This document shows positions 1-6,656 of a DNA stretch of 64,000 nucleotides, piece by piece. A program made the position numbers and the translations under genes. The stretch's first letter is position 1, and each line of letters begins with the position of its first letter. The notes below the pieces were generated by a model. It saw only the letters and a list, made by a program, of their open reading frames with translations, was not told the origin of the DNA and did not search any database. This DNA is from Pseudomonas chlororaphis (GTDB lineage: Bacteria > Pseudomonadota > Gammaproteobacteria > Pseudomonadales > Pseudomonadaceae): the NCBI RefSeq assembly GCF_000783395.1, contig NZ_JSFK01000007.1, positions 62,001-126,000 on the forward strand, written 5' to 3'.

Positions 1-94
1 GAGCAGTTCGTAGGACATGATTGAAGGTTTCGGTCAGGTTGACCTGAGCTTTGAGCAACTGCAGGGTGCGGTTGTCGATTCGGTATTTGCTCAT
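1..94 (-). CDS. Small prophage protein, truncated by window edge
   Basis: A leftward reading frame starts at ATG 94 (MSKYRIDNRTLQ...) and is still open at base 1, so only about 31 residues are visible. Its ATG overlaps the TGA of the upstream gene (91-267) by four bases, a usual sign of translational coupling. The visible part is hydrophilic and probably helical. I do not recognise the family; it belongs to the leftward prophage operon downstream of the repressor. Confidence 0.5.
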   Translation of the reverse strand, partial: MSKYRIDNRTLQLLKAQVNLTETFNHVLRTA

Positions 95-267
95 GCCGCG
101 TGCCCTCCGCCATTTGGATCAAATGGAGAGGCTTGGGGCTTGGCAATAAGCTTCGGTTTGTTGTTGTGAATGATGACCAAGCAACCGGTGATGGACTGCA
201 GCTGCTCGATCATCTTTTTATTACTGACGCACGCCGGGTGGACGTGGAGGGTTGCACTGGTTTGCAT
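91..267 (-). CDS. Small hypothetical prophage protein (58 aa)
   Basis: This leftward frame (MQTSATLHVHPACV...GGGHAA) begins at ATG 267, with a GAGG-type ribosome site about 10 bases upstream, and ends in a four-base ATGA overlap with the next gene. The overlap and the promoter/operator just upstream (305-343) support a real gene despite its size. No domain is recognisable. Its position leftward of the CI repressor is where lambdoid phages keep early-left genes, so a regulatory or recombination-accessory role is possible but unproven. Confidence 0.55.
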   Translation of the reverse strand: MQTSATLHVHPACVSNKKMIEQLQSITGCLVIIHNNKPKLIAKPQASPFDPNGGGHAA

Positions 268-304
268 AGGTGATGCCTCGCTCTGTGGTGTGAGAGTGAG
301 GCAA

Positions 305-343
305 ATATCACGCAGTGTGTTTTTTAAGTCAACACGATATGTG
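305..343 (-). promoter_or_regulatory. Leftward promoter overlapped by two CAC-N5-GTG operator sites
   Basis: Read leftward there is a TTGACT -35 (327-332) and a TGATAT -10 (305-310) with a 16-base spacer. Two 11-bp near-palindromes of the form CAC-N5-GTG lie at 309-319 (CACGCAGTGTG) and 333-343 (CACGATATGTG), one over the -10 and one just upstream of the -35. The same motif occurs twice between the repressor and cro, so this looks like a repressor-controlled PL-type promoter for the leftward small genes. Confidence 0.5.
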
Positions 344-351
344 GTTATTTT

Positions 352-1083
352 TCACGGCGCGTGCAAAAAACGAGATGACTTTAGGATGCCGCCGACCAGG
401 TGGATCTCAATTACGTCGGCCGCGGCGATATGAATTGGTGGGTGTTCGGCATTCACGCTATCCAAGCGGTACATCCCATCTCTAAGGTAAATGAACTCCT
501 TGATCATCGTTCGGCCTTCTGTGGTTCTTACCACGACCTCATCGCCGCTGAAGTAGTTCTTGTTGGGTTCGATCAGCACGTACTCACCATTTTTGATCCT
601 GGGAAGCATGCTGTCGCCGGTAACCTTCAATCCGTAGGCATCTGGGTCATCGCTGTGGATACTTAAGTAACCATCGCCGTGGCCTGGAGGAAAATCAAGC
701 GCTTCAAAATATCCTTCATTGCCCAGCTGTGCGGTTCCAACCACCGGAACACTCCCTGTTTTCGCTTGTCCTGCCGATGTCAATCCTTCGCTCTGGCTGC
801 TCTTCAGTCGAGGAGGATATCTGATGTCGTAAATGTTGCCGTGCGCATCACCAGATAGGTGAGGTAACGGTCCCTCGACATCTTTGACCAACTGTGTGAG
901 CGACGTTTTTAGGGCAGCAGCAATTTTCCCTAGATCCTGAAGGTTGGGCTGGCGTTGGTCCTTCTCATAGTTACCTATGCGAGATTGTGATTCCCAGCCA
1001 CAGGCAAGGGCCAGATCTTTCTGGCTCATACCCTTGGCTTTTCTAAGTGATTTGATGCGTGAGCCGAGTGTGTTCATTTGCAT
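352..1083 (-). CDS. CI-type phage repressor (XRE HTH + S24 peptidase-like)
   Basis: This 243-residue protein has an N-terminal XRE helix-turn-helix (residues about 6-65: SLRKAKGMSQKDLA...SRIGNYEKDQRQP). The C-terminal LexA/CI-like S24 domain has Ser158 in GDSMLP and Lys195 in TMIKEF as the expected catalytic pair. It should keep the prophage silent by binding the CAC-N5-GTG sites on either side. At the usual self-cleavage position (after VPVVGTAQ) the residues are Leu120-Gly121 rather than Ala-Gly; an Ala104-Gly105 pair lies upstream, so RecA-stimulated cleavage is uncertain. A second ATG two codons in (1077) is an alternative start; neither has a strong ribosome site. It is divergent from cro. 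Confidence 0.9.
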   Translation of the reverse strand: MQMNTLGSRIKSLRKAKGMSQKDLALACGWESQSRIGNYEKDQRQPNLQDLGKIAAALKTSLTQLVKDVEGPLPHLSGDAHGNIYDIRYPPRLKSSQSEGLTSAGQAKTGSVPVVGTAQLGNEGYFEALDFPPGHGDGYLSIHSDDPDAYGLKVTGDSMLPRIKNGEYVLIEPNKNYFSGDEVVVRTTEGRTMIKEFIYLRDGMYRLDSVNAEHPPIHIAAADVIEIHLVGGILKSSRFLHAP

Positions 1084-1111
1084 TTTTTACCACGCATTGA
1101 AATAAATTTAT

Positions 1112-1153
1112 CGCACTTTGCGTGTTGTAAAAATCACGAATCGTGTTTATTCT
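1112..1153 (+). promoter_or_regulatory. Repressor/cro intergenic operator region and rightward early promoter
   Basis: A rightward promoter is readable as TTGTAA (1125-1130) and TATTCT (1148-1153) with a 17-base spacer. Two CAC-N5-GTG sites flank or overlap it: 1114-1124 (CACTTTGCGTG) and 1135-1145 (CACGAATCGTG, a perfect palindrome around a central base). The motif matches the pair at 309-343, so both sets are probably operators for the CI/Cro proteins encoded on either side. The assignment is inferred from repetition and position only. Confidence 0.55.
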
Positions 1154-1177
1154 GCGCTTCAGTTATAGGAGGTCGTT

Positions 1178-1402
1178 ATGAACAGGATTGCTGACCATCG
1201 AGAAAGGGCGGGTATAAAGCAGCGGGATTTGGTTTCGACTCTTGGATGGACGCAGACACGGCTTAGTAATTATGAGTCCGGACGGCGTATAGCTGGACTT
1301 GCAGAATCTCGTGCAATTACGGCTGCGTTGAATCAGCTCGGAGTCAAATGCTCGCTTGATGATGTCTTTCCGCCAGAGATAGATTTCAAAAAAGTAGCTT
1401 AG
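1178..1402 (+). CDS. Cro-like regulator (XRE HTH)
   Basis: The protein has 74 residues and is almost entirely one helix-turn-helix (HRERAGIKQRDLVSTLGWTQTRLSNYESGRR), the size expected for Cro. A strong AGGAGG site precedes ATG 1178. It is divergent from the CI repressor and shares its operator region, so it is expected to repress the CI promoter and favour lytic growth. The short C-terminal tail (DDVFPPEIDFKKVA) has no recognisable domain. Confidence 0.85.
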   Translation: MNRIADHRERAGIKQRDLVSTLGWTQTRLSNYESGRRIAGLAESRAITAALNQLGVKCSLDDVFPPEIDFKKVA

Positions 1403-1729
1403 AAAAAAGGCGACCCAAGGGTCGCCCAGTTCCTCCCGACACGCACCACCACAGCGCTGTCGGGCCGCGATTGGGATTGGCGGGCAAACCAAATGCAAAA
1501 CCGCCCATTCCTCTCGCGTTTTCCAGAGCTCGGAAGCTTTGGTGTTGCTGCCTTTTCCACCACAGAGCTGGCAGCTTTTGCGCCAGGGGTGAACAACGGA
1601 TTGTTCGCCCCGGCACGGTGCCGGTGTTGGTCATAGGGACCTCGCCGGCGTTTGGGCCTATCAAGCCACACGACAAATGTATCACTACTGCCTGTCGTGC
1701 GGCACTGGCAACATTCAAGGATTAATGCC
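1403..1729 (+). other. Structured non-coding leader between cro and the CII-like gene
   Basis: About 330 bases without a convincing gene. It starts with a perfect 8-bp hairpin (1409-1416 with 1419-1426) preceded by six A residues, so on the minus strand it reads as a rho-independent terminator. Further on, CCCGACA near 1436 can pair with TGTCGGG near 1458, and CCGGCAC-G-GTGCCGG forms a tight palindrome near 1611. Both strands carry open frames here (minus 1386-1718 and 1399-1731, plus 1471-1725), but their compositions look unlike proteins. A regulatory RNA or an attenuator of early transcription is possible. Confidence 0.3.
1409..1426 (-). terminator. Intrinsic terminator (minus strand)
   Basis: GGCGACCC and GGGTCGCC form a perfect 8-bp stem with a two-base loop. 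On the minus strand the stem is followed by a run of six T. It would stop leftward transcription from entering cro antisense. Confidence 0.55.
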
Positions 1730-2248
1730 ATGAGCCGAATCGCTCTGAGTTCTGTAGATCGAGCCCAGCGGGAAGTCCTGCCGCTCGATCTTGCGCTTTA
1801 TCACGCTGCACGCGACTACCCAGGCGGCGCCGCTGCTATCGCAGCCACCACTGGCCGCAACGCCACGACGTTGCAGCACAAGCTTTCCCCAACCCATCCA
1901 AGCCACACCGTGAACATCCAAGAGTTTGGCGAGATCCTGGAACTGACTAAGGATCGCCGCATTCTGGATGCGGTGCATGCGCTGGTCGGCGACACGACTT
2001 GGCAGGAACTGGCTGAGGCCTACACCAACGACATGCCCGAGACATTGACGACCGGCATCGCGGAGTATTTCCGGCAAGTGGCGGATCTGGCCGAGACCTG
2101 GGCTAAGAGCATCGGTGACGGCGTCGTCACCGACCAAGAACTGGCGGCGATTCGTCTGCAGGTATTCCGTGGGATTCAGGGGCTGCTCGGATTGTTCAAC
2201 CGCGCCACCTACGTCAACCAGACGACGCGAGGTGCTGACCATGGCTGA
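1730..2248 (+). CDS. CII-type phage regulatory protein (CP76 family)
   Basis: The 172-residue protein resembles the phage CII/CP76 family: LDLALYHAARDYPGG, a helix-turn-helix stretch AAIAATTGRNATTLQHKL, then NIQEFGEILELTKDRRILDAVHALVGDTTW. Such proteins act early in the lysis-lysogeny decision. I chose ATG 1730, with AAGG about ten bases upstream, because the 26 codons before it lack a ribosome site and look unlike the family. Its end overlaps the TraR-like gene by eight bases, placing it in the early rightward operon. Confidence 0.8.
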   Translation: MSRIALSSVDRAQREVLPLDLALYHAARDYPGGAAAIAATTGRNATTLQHKLSPTHPSHTVNIQEFGEILELTKDRRILDAVHALVGDTTWQELAEAYTNDMPETLTTGIAEYFRQVADLAETWAKSIGDGVVTDQELAAIRLQVFRGIQGLLGLFNRATYVNQTTRGADHG

Positions 2249-2471
2249 CATCGCAGACTTCGCTAATGATCTGGTTCTAGAGCGTGTCGACCAAGCGCTC
2301 GCAGCACGTCGAATCGCCGCCAAATCTGCCTTGGTGGCGCACTCGTTTCAGCTCTGCGAAGAGTGCGATGAGCCAATTCCGGAAGCGCGCCGTGTGGCGC
2401 AGCCTGGCTGCACGCATTGTGTGGATTGTCTTTCCCTCGTGGAATTGAAGGGAGCTCGTCATGCTCGATGA
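2241..2471 (+). CDS. TraR/DksA-type zinc-finger protein
   Basis: This 76-residue protein has a short helical N-terminus and a C-terminal zinc finger, CEEC at 39-42 and CTHCVDC at 57-63, around the family signature EPIPEARRVAQPGC. Phage TraR-like proteins bind the secondary channel of RNA polymerase and mimic DksA with ppGpp, shifting host transcription. The gene overlaps both neighbours (eight bases upstream, eleven downstream), so it is translated within the early operon. Confidence 0.85.
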   Translation: MADIADFANDLVLERVDQALAARRIAAKSALVAHSFQLCEECDEPIPEARRVAQPGCTHCVDCLSLVELKGARHAR

Positions 2472-4680
2472 AGTATTGGCGCAGTTCGCGGACTACGGTC
2501 TTTTACCAGCGCAGCCGCTGGTGTTCGGTAAGCTCACTCGGTGCAAGACAGCGCAGGATAAGGGCACAGAGAAAAACGGCTGGTATGTCGCCCATGAACA
2601 TCGCACCGAGAAAGGCGAGACGCTTATTTTCGGCTCATTCGGCGATTGGCGTTCGGGCGAAACGCAGAAGATCAAGGTTAAGGCCGGTCGGATGTCTCCC
2701 GAAGAACGCGAGGTTATGCGCGCCCGTCAGGAGGAGGGCAAACGTCGTGCTGCTGAGGTGGCAGCCAATTCGGCGCGCCGGGCGGCGAAGCGTGCGGGCG
2801 GCTTATTCCAGCGCATGCCGGAGAAGGGTCGCAGCGAGTATCTGGATCGCAAGCAGATTGTCGGTTTCCGGGTTCGCTACGCGCCGCGCTCAGGTGCAGT
2901 CTTGGTTCCCATGAGCAATGCGCGGGACGAAATCGTCGGGCTTCAGGTGATTTACCCGAGCAAACAGGAAGACACCGGTCGGGACAAGTCCTACTGGCCC
3001 TACGGGATGTCGAAAGAGGGTGCTTTCCACCTTATCGGGCCGGATGCTGAGCCAGGTGATCCAGTGCTGGTATGTGAGGGCTACGCCACCGGCGCCAGCC
3101 TGCACATGGCGACTTCGCTGACCGTGGCAGTGGCATTCGACGCGGGTAACTTGCTGGCCGTGTGTAAGGCCATGCGCGAGCGGTTTGCCGGTTGCCCTCT
3201 GATCATTTGCAGGGACGATGACTGGAAGACCACGAAGCCAAACGGCGACGCTTGGAACCCAGGTGAAGAGAAGGCCAATAACGCGGCACTGATCGTCGGT
3301 GGCCAAGTGGTTGCGCCGATCTTCTCCAGTGAGCGGGAAGTGAAGTGGACCGACTTCAACGATCTGCATGTCGCCGAGGGTTTGGAGGCGGTGCGCCGTC
3401 AGGTATTGGCTGTGGTCAAGCCACCGGCTGCAGGTGGTTGGAAAGATCTACTAGCTCGCAGCGATAGCGGCGCTCTGATCGCACACATGCAGAACGTTGA
3501 ATTGATACTGGCCAATGACCCACGTTGGGCTGGGGTCATCAGCTACAGCGCCTTCAGTTCGAAGCTCGTCAAGCTACGTGCGGCGCCTTATGGCGGCGGC
3601 ACGGGAGACTGGGCGGATATCGATGACGTGCGGGTGATGAAGTGGCTCGCGCAGCAATACAACCTTCGGGTCAAGGCGTCCCATGTGATCGAGGCGGTCA
3701 GTGTGGTCGCACATGATCATGCGTTTCATCCGGTGCGGCAGTACCTGCGCAAGCTCGAATGGGATCGCGTGCCTCGTCTGGAAAGCTGGCTCACCGATGT
3801 CATGGGTGTTAAGGCCACCGACTACTCGTCCAAGGTTGGCAAGCGCTGGATGTTGTCGGCCGTGGCGCGAGTGATGAAGCCTGGCTGCAAGGCTGACTCG
3901 GTGATGATCCTTGAGGGTGCGCAGGGCGCCGGTAAGTCGACGGCGATGAGCATTCTCGGCGGCGAGTGGTTCATGGATACGCCGTTCGCGCTGGGCGACA
4001 AGGACGGCTTTCAGGCGATCAGGGGCAAGTGGATTGTCGAGCTGGGCGAGCTGGACAGCTTCAACAAGGCCGAGAGTACCAAGGCCAAGCAGTTTTTCTC
4101 GGCGTCCACGGACACTTATCGCGAGAGCTACGGCCGTCGCACCATGGACGTGCCGCGCCAGTGCGTGTTCGTGGGTACGACGAACCAGGACGAATACCTC
4201 AAGGACGCGACTGGTAACCGCCGTTATTGGCCGGTGGCATGTACCAAAGTGGATCTGGAGTTGTTGCGCTCGATCCGCGACCAGCTTTGGGCCGAGGCGG
4301 TTTTCTGCTACGACGCGGGCGACCTCTGGTGGGTAACCCTGGATGAGGCGGCATTGTTCGCGGAGGAGCAGGACGAGCGCTTCGTAGTGGACGAATGGGA
4401 AACACCAATCTTGACCTGGTTGGAAGAGTCGCAGATTGGTGAGACCACGACCGGCAGCGAGGTGCTGACTCAGGCTCTCAAGCTCGACCCGGGACATTGG
4501 GGTAAGCCGGAGCAAATGCGTGTCGGTGCAATCCTGCATCGGTTGGGCTGGAGACGTTTCCGGCTCGGTGCAATGACCAAGAGTCGGCAGCGGTTGTGGG
4601 GCTACAAAAAGCCAGCGGACTGGGGGACGGCGCCTGCCTTGGAATTAGAAGCTTCAGAGGAGCCTTGTTTCGGTGATTAA
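2461..4680 (+). CDS. Phage replication primase-helicase (Toprim + VapE/P4-type ATPase)
   Basis: The 739-residue protein is a two-domain replication enzyme. The N-terminal half contains a Toprim fold: CEGYATGAS with Glu206, followed by an acidic RDDDW at 251-255. The C-terminal half is a VapE-type P-loop ATPase with Walker A EGAQGAGKST (about 484-493) and a Walker B-like WIVELGELD near 530, then GTTNQDEYLKDATGNRRYWP, the typical sensor region. It should prime and unwind phage DNA and is the only replication gene seen. No separate CHC2 zinc finger is obvious at the N-terminus. It overlaps both flanking genes. Confidence 0.88.
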   Translation: MLDEVLAQFADYGLLPAQPLVFGKLTRCKTAQDKGTEKNGWYVAHEHRTEKGETLIFGSFGDWRSGETQKIKVKAGRMSPEEREVMRARQEEGKRRAAEVAANSARRAAKRAGGLFQRMPEKGRSEYLDRKQIVGFRVRYAPRSGAVLVPMSNARDEIVGLQVIYPSKQEDTGRDKSYWPYGMSKEGAFHLIGPDAEPGDPVLVCEGYATGASLHMATSLTVAVAFDAGNLLAVCKAMRERFAGCPLIICRDDDWKTTKPNGDAWNPGEEKANNAALIVGGQVVAPIFSSEREVKWTDFNDLHVAEGLEAVRRQVLAVVKPPAAGGWKDLLARSDSGALIAHMQNVELILANDPRWAGVISYSAFSSKLVKLRAAPYGGGTGDWADIDDVRVMKWLAQQYNLRVKASHVIEAVSVVAHDHAFHPVRQYLRKLEWDRVPRLESWLTDVMGVKATDYSSKVGKRWMLSAVARVMKPGCKADSVMILEGAQGAGKSTAMSILGGEWFMDTPFALGDKDGFQAIRGKWIVELGELDSFNKAESTKAKQFFSASTDTYRESYGRRTMDVPRQCVFVGTTNQDEYLKDATGNRRYWPVACTKVDLELLRSIRDQLWAEAVFCYDAGDLWWVTLDEAALFAEEQDERFVVDEWETPILTWLEESQIGETTTGSEVLTQALKLDPGHWGKPEQMRVGAILHRLGWRRFRLGAMTKSRQRLWGYKKPADWGTAPALELEASEEPCFGD

Positions 4681-5032
4681 GGAGATCGATTCGCTGCTTC
4701 GGTTGTGGGCGCAGGAGCTGCATTCCGAACATTCGAAAGGGGGGCTTGCTGGGGGGAACATGGTTGCCATGATGATGGAGAGCAATGGGCAACTGATTCG
4801 TGGACGGCGGGCCTTTCGTGCGCCGCTGGAGAGTTCTCTCGACATCGAGCTGATCGTGAACAAGCATCTTCCGCCTGAGCTGGTGACGGTTGTGCGGGAG
4901 CATTACTGCACGCTCGACGTTGATATGCGCTTGCGGTACGCGCACTGCGGTTGTGGCCGTGACACGTACTACCAGCGCCTGCATGAGGCACACCTGCAGA
5001 TCTTCGGCGTAATGATGGGGATGGCTGCGTGA
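4673..5032 (+). CDS. Late regulator, antitermination Q-like
   Basis: This 119-residue protein starts at GTG 4673, overlapping the primase stop by eight bases, with AGAGGAG about 12 bases upstream. Its C-terminal half (LVTVVREHYC...CGCGRDTYYQRLHEAHLQIFG) resembles a sigma-region-4 type helix-turn-helix, as in antitermination proteins that sit last in the early operon of Pseudomonas prophages. The position just before a non-coding region and the late genes fits control of late transcription. Family assignment is by motif and synteny only. Confidence 0.55.
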   Translation: MIKEIDSLLRLWAQELHSEHSKGGLAGGNMVAMMMESNGQLIRGRRAFRAPLESSLDIELIVNKHLPPELVTVVREHYCTLDVDMRLRYAHCGCGRDTYYQRLHEAHLQIFGVMMGMAA

Positions 5033-5058
5033 CCCCAGGCTTTCGTCCGGCTGTTGCT

Positions 5059-5325
5059 GTCCCACCGGCCCGCCTTGTCCCACTATGTTTAGACGTAGTA
5101 GGACAGGTGCGGGCCTTGTCTTTGCTGGGCTGTCCCACCGTCCCACCTTGCAACGTCACCCGCCCGCATATGCGTAGCAGACACAATGCACGCGCGCTTC
5201 ACGCGCAAGCGTGTTTATAAATTTCTCTCTTTACACGAGAAAATAGATAAATAAGTAGGACGGTGGGGCAAAGCCCCGAATCTAGGCGCTCTCAGGCGTC
5301 CCACCTCAATTCTAAAAGGTGGGAC
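5059..5325. repeat. GTCCCAC repeat cluster with a 9-bp inverted pair
   Basis: GTCCCAC occurs at 5059-5065, 5077-5083, 5132-5138, 5140-5146 and 5298-5304, and inverted at 5319-5325. The last two form a hairpin, GTCCCACCT (5298-5306) with AGGTGGGAC (5317-5325), around a ten-base loop. The cluster surrounds an AT-rich stretch and lies just downstream of the primase-helicase, so iteron-like origin sites are a possibility. Confidence 0.45.
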
Positions 5326-5516
5326 AGATGGGACGCCGCCGAAACAACAGAATGCCGTGGTGAGTTATTCGCTTACATTCGCTAGACGTTCACACCACAT
5401 TGACCACTTATTCACCGGGTGGCATTAAACCGGGGTTGCTGCCACCGGAATCGACCTGTAAAAAGTAGTCATCTTCGATAGGTGCGACCGCAGAGAGCGG
5501 CACGCACCAACCACCA

Positions 5517-5540
5517 AACCCGGCCATTGCGCCGGGTTTT
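5517..5540 (+). terminator. Probable intrinsic terminator before the late operon
   Basis: AAACCGGC and GCCGGGTTT pair around CATTGC with a one-base bulge and are followed by a T run. It would insulate the late genes from early transcription. Confidence 0.5.
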
Positions 5541-5558
5541 TGCGTTTAGGGGTTGGCG

Positions 5559-5903
5559 ATGACAAGCGAGCAACAAGCACTGGCAGAAATGCCAATCTGG
5601 TTAGTGATCGTCCTGGCTCTGGTCGGTGGCGTATCGGGAGAGATGTGGCGGGCCGACAAGGACGGGGCGCGTGGCTGGGCATTGTTGCGCAGGCTGGCAC
5701 TTCGGTCCGGCGCCTGCATTGTGTGCGGGGTGTCGGCGATGATGCTGATGATCGCCGCCGGCATGACAATCTGGACGGCGGGCGCCTTGGGTTGCCTGAC
5801 TGCGATGGCAGGTGCAGATGTGGCCATCGGGTTGTACGAACGCTGGGCTGCCAAGCGGCTTGGCGTGTGCGATGTCCCGCCGAATGGCGGTGGGCCAGCC
5901 TGA
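5559..5903 (+). CDS. Phage holin (lambda-S-like family)
   Basis: The 114-residue protein has hydrophobic segments at about 12-26, 49-68 and 71-91, consistent with an inner-membrane holin that times release of the endolysin. The segment GGVSGEMWRADKDG is typical of the phage holin family found at the start of the late operon of many Pseudomonas prophages. ATG 5559 has an AGGGG site seven bases upstream. The endolysin and spanins are about 21 kb away at the other end of the late region, so the lysis genes are split. Confidence 0.75.
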   Translation: MTSEQQALAEMPIWLVIVLALVGGVSGEMWRADKDGARGWALLRRLALRSGACIVCGVSAMMLMIAAGMTIWTAGALGCLTAMAGADVAIGLYERWAAKRLGVCDVPPNGGGPA

Positions 5904-6049
5904 AACCGCCGGGGACCCTGGGGTTATTCGGAGGGTACGGGGTCGGAAACCCGCGGGAAACTGTTAGCCGCAGGTTCCTCAGCTTACTGAAATTTCAATC
6001 ATTGAAATCTCGAAAGGATTCATTGAAATACGTTGAAAAAGGAGGGCTC
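5904..6049. other. Candidate cos/terminase-binding region
   Basis: These 146 non-coding bases lie immediately before the small terminase gene, the place of cos in lambda. GC-rich, partly symmetric stretches (GGGGACCCTGGGG, GGAAACCCGCGGG) are followed by repeats of TTGAAAT: inverted at 5992-5998 (ATTTCAA) and direct at 6002-6008 and 6023-6029, with TTGAAAA at 6032-6038. They could be binding sites for the small terminase. The cut site cannot be read from sequence alone. Confidence 0.35.
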
Positions 6050-6652
6050 ATGACAGAACCAACCTACCTGTCGAAGAGTGCCTTCGCGGCCCGGCTCGGC
6101 AGGTCGCCGAGTTACATCACTTGGCTGAAAGATAACAACCGTTTGGTGCTTTCGCCCAACGGCAAACAGGTTGATGTGCATGCCACCGAAGCGCTGATTC
6201 GCGACACCGCAGACCCGAGCAAGGTCGCCGTCGCCGAACGACACCAGCAGGACCGGATTCAGCGTGACGTTTACAGCCAACTGTCCACTCAGACCGAGCC
6301 GACTTCCACGGCTGCGCCGTCGCAGGTTCTCACTGGCGATGGCAAGCAGCCCGATTTCCAAAAGGCCCGCGCCCTGCGTGAGCACAACATGGCCAAGCTG
6401 GCGGAGATTGAGCTGGGCAAAGCTCAGGGCTCACTGGTTGCCAAGCAAGCGGTTGAAATCGGCGCCTACAACGCCGGCCGCTTGCTGCGCGATCAGCTTT
6501 TCGGTCCGCTACCGCAGCTGTCCCATGACCTGGCGGCCATGACCGATCCTTGGCTGATCGAAAAACACCTGACCGCCACCTTCCGCCGAACGCTGGAAGA
6601 AGCCGAGCGCCTCTCTGCAGCGGACCTTGACCACGCCATAACAACGGACTGA
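6050..6652 (+). CDS. Terminase small subunit (Nu1-like)
   Basis: The 200-residue protein begins with a winged-helix DNA-binding segment (LSKSAFAARLGRSPSYITWLKDNNR) like lambda Nu1 and then has a long helical region (KARALREHNMAKLAEIELGK) typical of small terminases. It should recognise phage DNA at cos and bring in the large subunit. ATG 6050 follows an excellent AAGGAGGG site, although the frame is open for 170 codons upstream. It sits four bases before the large subunit gene. Confidence 0.85.
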   Translation: MTEPTYLSKSAFAARLGRSPSYITWLKDNNRLVLSPNGKQVDVHATEALIRDTADPSKVAVAERHQQDRIQRDVYSQLSTQTEPTSTAAPSQVLTGDGKQPDFQKARALREHNMAKLAEIELGKAQGSLVAKQAVEIGAYNAGRLLRDQLFGPLPQLSHDLAAMTDPWLIEKHLTATFRRTLEEAERLSAADLDHAITTD

Positions 6653-6656
6653 ACCC

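Larger units (their letters stand above)
5033..5558 (+). other. Early/late junction: non-coding, repeats and AT-rich segment
   Basis: No convincing gene lies in these 526 bases. The stretch holds repeated GTCCCAC motifs (5059-5325), an AT-rich segment near 5216-5256 that could melt or hold a promoter, and a terminator-like hairpin at 5517-5540. A late promoter acted on by the Q-like protein and/or a replication origin recognised by the primase would both be expected near here. Confidence 0.4.

Noticed and set aside
1386..1731. Two minus-strand frames and one plus frame between cro and the CII-like gene
   Set aside because: Composition is unlike protein and no ribosome site is seen. The region is better treated as a structured leader.
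5391..5520. Possible tRNA before the holin gene
   Set aside because: No acceptor stem closure and no T-loop GTTC; only a terminator-like hairpin is present.
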